A DNA stretch of 60,000 nt from Owenia fusiformis (Eukaryota > Annelida > Polychaeta > Sabellida > Oweniidae), in contig CAIIXF020000002.1 in assembly GCA_903813345.2 (NCBI GenBank), positions 19,484,455-19,544,454 of the forward strand, in the 5' to 3' direction. Positions 42,801 to 51,800 of the stretch are shown here, one piece after another. Each line of letters starts with the position of its first letter. Position 1 is the first letter of the stretch. A model generated the notes under the pieces. The model was given only the letters and a program-made list of their open reading frames with translations. It did no database searches and was not told the DNA's origin. The position numbers and the translations under genes were made by a program.

Positions 42801-45800
42801 CACAAATCATGAAACAAGAATCAACTGTTCACCATTTTCAAAGGTTTTAAAATTGGTAAAGGGATTTCATTTATAAAGATTAGCTTTGTTTTTTCACACT
42901 TTTTTGTTATAGTCTCAAATTTTTTATGGACGATGTTTACCATTTAGTTTTCAGTGTTCGTCAGTTCCCGTATCTGTAACAAATTCTTACAACTTCCAAT
43001 AACTTAACAAGTGCGATTTAGACTGATTTCAATTTTTTACATTTCTGCCAATATCTGTTACCAATTGGCAACACATTAAAGGTCAAAAAGGCCAACAGAG
43101 TTATTTTCAACTTCCTTCAAATTGACCATGTTTTCAAAATCTACAAGTTATCAGTAGTTCAAATCTGACTTAAGATTTGAGATTTGACCTTTGGTTGACC
43201 TTCATTGACCTTTGAAAAGTGGTGACATTTTGTCATATTGATGCCTTGTTAAGATTCAGTTTTTGTTTGTTGCAATTATATGTTCATTTGTTTATTTTTC
43301 AATTTCCAATACCCATTGTTGTAATAATGGAAATCATGATGTCATAAAAATGAGAAAATATTAAAAATGATGAGAATACCCTAATTTCTTGGGACTCAAC
43401 AATATATATTTTTTGCTTTATGGTATTTTAAATGATTTTCATATCAAAATATTTTTCACAACAGTAACATTATTATTAGGTATACTTTTGTTAAGGTAAG
43501 ATTATGAAATTAATGAGCGCTTTTGTGTAAATTCTATATCTGGAATTAGGGTTTAATTTTGTAAAAACCATTGATATTTTGATCAAAATTTAATGATTAA
43601 TAAATTAATTATGTATGTATGTGTCTTCTTTTCCAGAAGGTTACCAGGGAGAGAGGTACAACCCTGAGGCACCTCATCCCCAGGGACCCCCTCCATTCTG
43701 GCAAGGTGGCCCAGGGGGTCCTAGGGGGCCTCCCCCTGAGAGACCACCCCACCCTGGACACCCCCCTCATATGATGATCCCACCCAGGCAAAGAGATCTT
43801 GTCACCATCACTCCTGTAGATAATGGAGCACCACCCCAACATCCCCATGGTAACAATATTTGACACTTATATTTAACTTTAGAAGTGGTGACATATTTCT
43901 ATAGTCTCCAACTTTGTTGTGGATGGTGTTCAGTAGTTGGTGTTCGGTAATAAATTGTTTGGTAACAAATGGCAGGTGGTGACATTTTGTATGTAAATGC
44001 CTTATTATTCAATACAGTTAAATGCTATTTGTTGGAATGCAAACATAGTGTGAATTTGTCACTTGATAAGCGACTAAAATAACATTTTGTTATAGTATGG
44101 ATTTTTTGCTGATGGGGCAAATACAGTATTGTTCAAAATATTGTCCTTGATTTTGCAGGACAACAACATCATCAACAACAACATCAACAACATCAACATC
44201 AACAAGAGCAACAACAACAACAAGGAGTGAAGAGGCCATATCACAACAATGTTGACAGACAACCACCAGCAAAGAGACCAAATATGGAAAACAAAGGTAA
44301 GAATAATGAATAGGATGTCAAAATCTGGATGAAGCATTTCCTAAAAGCGAATATATGATTTTTTTAGGCACAAATGTTCAAATACAAGAAAATTTCTTCT
44401 TTTTTCAAAAAAGTTAAGGTTAACTGGGACAAATCAGAATCGAGACAATGTGACAAGATCAGAATTATGACATTATCCCCATTCCCCAATGACCCAAGCC
44501 AGTCAAGTTTTACCCAAAAAAGCTCAAAAGCAACATTTGAAAAACATTTAAAACATTAACCATTGTATATTTCAACTTCCCATAAAGTACCAAATCTGAA
44601 AAAGAAAGGCCAAAAAGCATGCATAGCAAATAAAAATAATAATTACATACGCTTGAATTAGAATATGAGTAAGTGTTAATCATATAATTTTTTGACTGAC
44701 TTTTAGGTGGTTACAAGAAAGCGCCGTTTGATCCTACAAATTGTACTTTGGAAGTGCGCAAGATCCCATCAGGTTTTAACAATATTGCCAAACTTAATGA
44801 GCACTTTGGAAAGTTTGGCATCATCACTAATCTTCAGGTATATTTTCTTGTTTGTTTTTGTTAAAACGTTTGTGAATACTTTTTTACATATTGTTCTTTT
44901 CGTGTTCTTTACATATTCTTCTTTTCGTGTTCTTTACATCTTCTTCTTTTTGTGTTCTTTACATCTTCTTCTTTTCGTGTTCTTTACATCTTCTTCTTTT
45001 TGTGTTCTTTACATCTTCTTCTTTTCGTGTTCTTTACATCTTCTTCTTTTCATGTTCTTTACATATTCTTCTTTTCGTGTTCTTTACATCTTCTTCTTTT
45101 CATGTTCTTTACATCTTCTTCTTTTCGTGTTCTTTACAAATTCTTCTTTTCGTGTTCTTTACATATTCTTCTTTTCGTGTTCTTTACATCTTCTTCTTTT
45201 CATGTTCTTTACATATTCTTCTTTCATACATATCTACGAATAGATCTTGAAGTTGAGAAAAATATTGACAATCCTATTATAATCTATAAAATGTAATTAC
45301 TCTATAATCTATAAAATTGTAAAAAAAAATCTATAATCTAAATGTGATCATTCTGTTGAGAAATCTATTTTTATGAAAAAGTGATAATCTGTTTTCTATG
45401 GAATTAAAAATATAGTAAATCTATTATGACAAATGTGATAAATCGATCAATAAAATTTCATAAATACGTATTACATATAAAAATGTAACAAAATATATTA
45501 TTTATAAAAAACTCATGCTTATCTATAAAAATATTTTAGGTGAGTTACGAAGGTGACTCAGAAGGAGCTTTGGTGACATACGCCAGCAATGGACAGGCAG
45601 CGGCAGCATATAGGTGTCCCGACCCAGTCTTCAATAATAGGTTCATTAAGGTGTTCTGGCACAATAAAGATCAAGAATCAAATGTAAGTAAACCGCATAA
45701 GTAGATAACACTCATTTTAGACTTAATAAATAACTTTCCTTTTTATTATATCACCACCACAATTGGCTCATATTGTTACAGTCTTCAATTTGTGGGCGGT

Positions 45801-48800
45801 AGTTAGAGTTCAGCAATTGGTGTGTGGCGCTTGGTTGTCTGTGTCTGTGTCTGTAACAAATTGCAGGCGGTGACATTTTGCATGTTAATGTCTAGTAACT
45901 TAGAATCATCAAAAAAAGATTGTGTGTCAGTATGTTTTACTGTATGTAATAGGGGTGGGACGATGACCCGATGAGTCGATTCCCCGCGGGTTGAGGCCTT
46001 CGGGTTGACCCGAATCGACTCCTCAAGTTGAGGAGTCGACTCGTTCGGGTTGAAAATGATGATAACTTCCGGTTTATAATTCCAGGCAATTTTTAGTATC
46101 TAAACTGTAGATTTCAAGGCTTTCTTTCATGATCTAGCCCATCTATGTGTTTATAGTAGATATTAGAAATGTCCAGAGTATTATTAATGTAATAACATTA
46201 CTTGTTTGTATGTAATGATTGGAATAAAATAGAAATTATAAACTTACGTTAGACTTGTTTTGTTTTCTTTTTGGTGATTAATTTACGAACGAAAATAAAA
46301 TGACGTTCGTTATTTTATCTTTATTATTAATGTATGTTGTCATTCCCTGTGAGAAATTTTCTATGTTTTATGAGTAAACAATTGTTTATTATCCCCCGAA
46401 TACAAATATATGACAGGTAAAACGATAATAATGGGAACAAACTCCGACTTTTTTGTTCTGTTACGAAAGTTCTACACGTTCGTTAAATGTCTAATATACG
46501 AACGACCACGGGCTTTTGTGTTCGGTATTTGTTTTTAGATCTTAAATAAAAGTTGTTGAAATTTGTGCTTTTTATCAGATTATATCCGAATTATTTTCAA
46601 TTCAAATACTTTAGAGTGTTTCTAGTATGAAAACTATGAGATAAATGACTGATTTATTGATAATCGTAAGTGTTGGGTGTGTTGTTGCAAACGCGCCGGT
46701 CGTTCGTAGATATTTGCCTGTTCAGCAAAAAAGAACATGCCTAAATCGCTTCTCCTAAAAAATCAGCCTCTCTCAAGGCACCAATTTGGCTGCATTTCGG
46801 GTTCCATCCCATCAAAAAGGACCATGTCGTTTGCCGGATGTGTCATTGGGAGTACGGCTATAAGCATGGTAAGCATGAAAATGCTAAAATAAAAACCAAT
46901 TTTATTTTTTTTGAAGATTTTTAATTGCGGCCCTATATAACCCGACCCGAGTCGGAACTCGAATCGGATTTCTCTGGCCCGACCCGACCCGGACCCGAAT
47001 CGTGCCATTTCGACCCGTCCCACCCCTAGTATGTAAGTATGCAGACATGAAATCAATTGAAAAATGTACCAAATAGAACTGAAAGTGTCATCATTTACTC
47101 TTTTTCATTTCAGAATTCTGGTCCTAAGCAAGAGAGCCATAAATCAGTGAAGGATCGGTTAGGAATCCCTCCTCCTCATAAATTGCAATTAAACAACACT
47201 AAAGTACAGAAGGTAACATCTTCCTATCCATTTCACTATAGATATTCCATGTATGGTTTTACCCTTCTTGAGAAAGCAGATATTTGCAATTTTGCAAAAT
47301 AACAAAATACATACATGTAGATGCAAGTCTTAAAATCAAGTCTGGAAGTAACTTTTATGTAATGCTGTAACAAAATCAATACTAATTAAAGAAAAAACAG
47401 ACCTTTTGTACAAGATTTTAGAACAGAACATCCAAAATGGCCAACTTAACCCAGTATGTTGAAAACTAATCCCACATCTCTTGAAATTTCAAAATAATCC
47501 CTCAAATGTTTAGCCTGTTTTTTTTAGCCACTACAGGTGTATAATGTTTATGTACTTTATGTATTTGTAAAATAAATTCTATGAATAAAAAAAAAAAATA
47601 ATAATGTTTAGCCTGGAAGTGAATAGATATTCAAAAAATTGATATGCCAGCCACGTGTGTTAAATTTAAAATCAAAGTTTCCCTCAAATTTTTAGCATGA
47701 TAGTGCAGGAAAACACACCAGCTCATAATGAATTAACTAATTTCAGCCTACCAGCACTGGAACTGTGTCCTTGACCCCGACTGGTAATCTTACAAAGACA
47801 GTGATTAACCAATCAGCCCTTCACACAGAACAACCCCAACAAGTACAAACTCATACACACTCAACAGCAGCCCCTGTACCAGTGAACCCTAAGAGAAAAG
47901 TATTACCCTCAAAATATGATCTGCAGAAGATGGTAAGTATGAAATGATATTCTTCATTTTCATTAAAAATTAAATTCACGTCAGTTGCAGCCATCTTGAA
48001 TTTCTGGGTGAAATACGTCACTTTTGGCAATGGATTCAAAATTCACAATATGTAGTATTATGGAGTTATGATCACAAAGTTCAGCTTATCATGTTATCGT
48101 GACCAATGAAAGTGGTTCACATTTGGCAAGAGTTGAGTGGTTTCAAAAATCTCTGATCCATGCTTTTATATCTGGACATATTTGATGACAGGTTGAGTGG
48201 TTTCAAAATGCCTGATCCATGCTATTTGATTTGATTTGATTTTGAAAACTATATTTATTACAATGTTTATTACATTTGTTGTAGGAAGTTATGAAGAAGC
48301 AGCTTGAAATTCAAAAGCAGAAGCAGCTGTTGCTAGGGAAACAGCTTCAGCAGCAAAAGATGCTCATCAGCAAATTGGAGACCAACAAAAATCTCACAAC
48401 TGAAGAAAAGAATGCAATTATGAAGGTATATGGCCTGACACTGTTTGAATCATATGTTCACTAGTTTGTGCAAACATGCAATGTTGTCATTAAGTTGCAT
48501 GGTCATTAAACACGGAACCTTTGTTGTTTGAAAGGACTTGTTGGTGTTCAGTGTTCAGAGTTTGTAACAATAATGGCAAGTGGTGACATTTTGCAGGAAG
48601 CAGAGATATATTGTTGTTATTGTTACAGTTTAGTTTAGTTTAAGTTTAATAATAGTTTATTTCTGTGTCACAGGTTTACTAAAATATTACAAGTAAAATA
48701 CATGTATTAAAAAACCCAACAGCCGACATCGGCTTACGAGACACCATATAAATATACAAAGATAGTCAATAGAAAAATATAACATCGGTATGTCGAATAA

Positions 48801-51800
48801 TATCACAGAGGATGTAGAGTAAGTTTGCAGAGTGTGAACAATTCACAGACAAAATGACTAGAGTTAAATAACATACAATATAAACATGTGATTTCAAAAT
48901 GCAATAAATGAGAATACAGTAATTATGACTGGTTGATAATATTGCACATATTTAATATCACAAACATTCCAGGTTAAATAAACGTTTTGAGAACATTTTG
49001 TAAAGAGTAGCAGCAAGGCAGCTTTGAATGTTCTTTGCATGTAGTAATGTGATCATAATTAAGGTTGGATTGGCACTTGAAGTATTTAAATAAGGTACTT
49101 TAACTTTGGCTTCCTGATACAACATGTCTCTTAATTCTGTATAATGTGAACATTTAACAAGAAAATGTAATTCATCTTCAACTTCATTTGAGTCACACAG
49201 TTTACACTTCCTTTCCAATAAAGGAGTGTTATTATACCTTTGTGTCTCAACATTAAGTTGAAGGGACCCAGTTCTTAAGCTAGCTAGAATTTTCCTATGA
49301 TGTCTTGGCATGTAAATGTTGTTATAATGTTCAGTTATTACTCCGTACTTGAACTGTCTATATGTCCTCAGTTTATTACCATTGACTAGGTTATGTTGAT
49401 CATTCCAAATATTTGTAAGAAATGGATCAGTTTGTTGAAAATAATCACTAATTTTTTCCATGAAGGGTTTACATGGGGTTTGTGTCCCTAAATGTTGTTC
49501 AAGGCCTGCTAGTTGTATTATGTGCTGTGTTCTGGAATCCCAGCTTGAGCGTCTTTTTAGAGACCATTTGTAGATCTTATGGTTTAATCTGTTGGGGTTC
49601 ATGTTTCTGAGTCTAATAAGGTGGCGTACACATTCAATTTTCTGTTTATCCTTTGCTTGTGTCCAGCCTAAATCCCCTCTTACTGCTTCATTGCTGGTCT
49701 TTGCTCCAACACCCAGGAAAAATTTTCCAGCTCTATTTTGCACTTTGTTAATACAGCTATGTTCTGACAGCCCAACAGTCATGGTTATTGTGACACGCAT
49801 TCTGAATCTGCTTGTATGCAACAAATGGTTACACTTATGTACCTGTAACAAATGGTTACACTTATGCCTTATGTAAATGCAAGTGGTGACATTTTGTCAT
49901 GTAAATGCCTTTCATGTATTTTCATTTATAATGTTACTTTGCAGACAATAAAAACTGTCGCTGATAGTATAGAGAAGTTAAAGACTGAGGCAACCGTGAC
50001 TCCATTACAATCTGCAGCGCCATCTATTCCTGCAGTTCCTCATCATCCCCATGGAAACAAAAGCCACCATGAACCAGTCAGCCCAACTGATGTGAGTCAA
50101 ACAAACAAAACTGTAGTGAACTCTAATGAGCACACTGTTCCAATGAGCGCACATGCGACTTTTATGTTGAATATGGTCTCAGGAAAACAATTCAATTTTC
50201 AATTCAGTTTTCTAAACATGAAACTTAATGTAGTAGTTTTGATTATTTACACAACAAGATGTCAATTGATGATTATATTTAATGCAGAGAAAATATACAT
50301 CCATAAGTTCAACACTCCTTTTACCCATTAACCCAACTTAAAACAAACCTTTAAACTTCCAAGAAGAGCACTCTTTCAGGTACCAAAAACGTTACAGTTA
50401 CACAGGATTTACTGTACATGTACAACATTTCTGATGTCAGTTGAAATGCTCTGTTGTTGTACTTATTAGGCTCAGAAGGAGATACTGGACACAGAACTAG
50501 AGTTAATGACTCAGCAAAGCACTGGTGCAGACACAACTGATCTCAGACAGAAGCTTAACTCACTCAAAAAAGAGGTATGTCCGATTGTCCATTATGTGAG
50601 GTACAATAAAGATATGAGGTAAATCTAATATATGAAGTGGCTAGACAATAGATTTGACAAAGACAAACATCATAATGCAAAGACAGAGAACATTACAAAC
50701 TGCAACTATATAAAATTATTTTAGTAGTTCATCTTTAAGATCTGGCATTATCATACTCGTACATGTAGCTTCTGTTTAATCCAACTTGAACATGTTTTCA
50801 AATCACCATATGAATAAATATATTTTTTTTAATTGTTTTTTTTTGCAGGCTGCATCATTGGGTCTGATTAGCCGAGGTGGTGGGCGTGGCAGGGGGCGTG
50901 GTCGAGGGTACATGAGGGGTGGAAGGGGGCGTGGCTATGGTAGAGGTGGAGGATTCCATACTATAGATAGGCGGTCCAAGCAGCTGTCAGTGACAGGGTT
51001 TAATGTTGAAGACAAAGAAGAACTTGAGGGTCACTTTAGTGTAAGTATGTCTCATTGGAGTGCCAGTTACAAAGTACTGAGGGTTTTTTCTTTCAAATAA
51101 ACATTTCATCTCAATGGAGCATGCCATACAGTACACACCTTTTTGTTTGAATACAGAATATTAATGCAAAGATTGTTTTAATGCAAAGTTAAAATTTAAT
51201 CCATGATTGATTTTTAGGCTAAAGTGTAGCTAGCTACTAAGTTGTTGTGTGGTTTATTTATTACGTTGTGATACCTCTCATCAATTCTCAGCCTTTTGGC
51301 TAAGATCAAAGTGTAATGTTATTTTGCAGGCGTTTGGTCAATTGGAGAGTGTTGTTCACTTAGATGAAGGAACTCGTGCAATAATCAGCTTTGCTACCAG
51401 GCAACAGGCGGAGGAGGTGAGGCATAGATGTTGTCATAATTTTAAATTTTACTGCTCTATTTCAGTTCCATTCAGCAGATTTTATTCAGAAATTGAAATA
51501 AGTCATCAAATGGGAATCAGCTCAAATGAAAATGTAGTTTCACCTTGCTACCAGTTTGAACATTAGGGTGGGCATCTCATAAATCTTGTGCCAAACTTTT
51601 GCCAAGATCTGATTAGGTTTTGGCATACTAGGTACTGGATAAACGACTTGGTGTTCATTTTGAATTGTCAATAAAAAATGTAATATTTATCACAGTATAT
51701 CTTTTTCCTCATTGAGTATTCCTATGTTTGTTGTTTACAGGCCATGTGTAATGGTAGCAGATTTGGCTCAAGTGGTTTAGTGATGTCCTGGTTCAAGCCT

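Noticed and set aside
44707-45296. Three overlapping plus-strand ORFs of 114-178 codons
   Set aside because: Apart from the first 43 codons (RBM26 exon 11, in another frame) they are translations of the 25 bp minisatellite, open in all frames because the unit has no stop.
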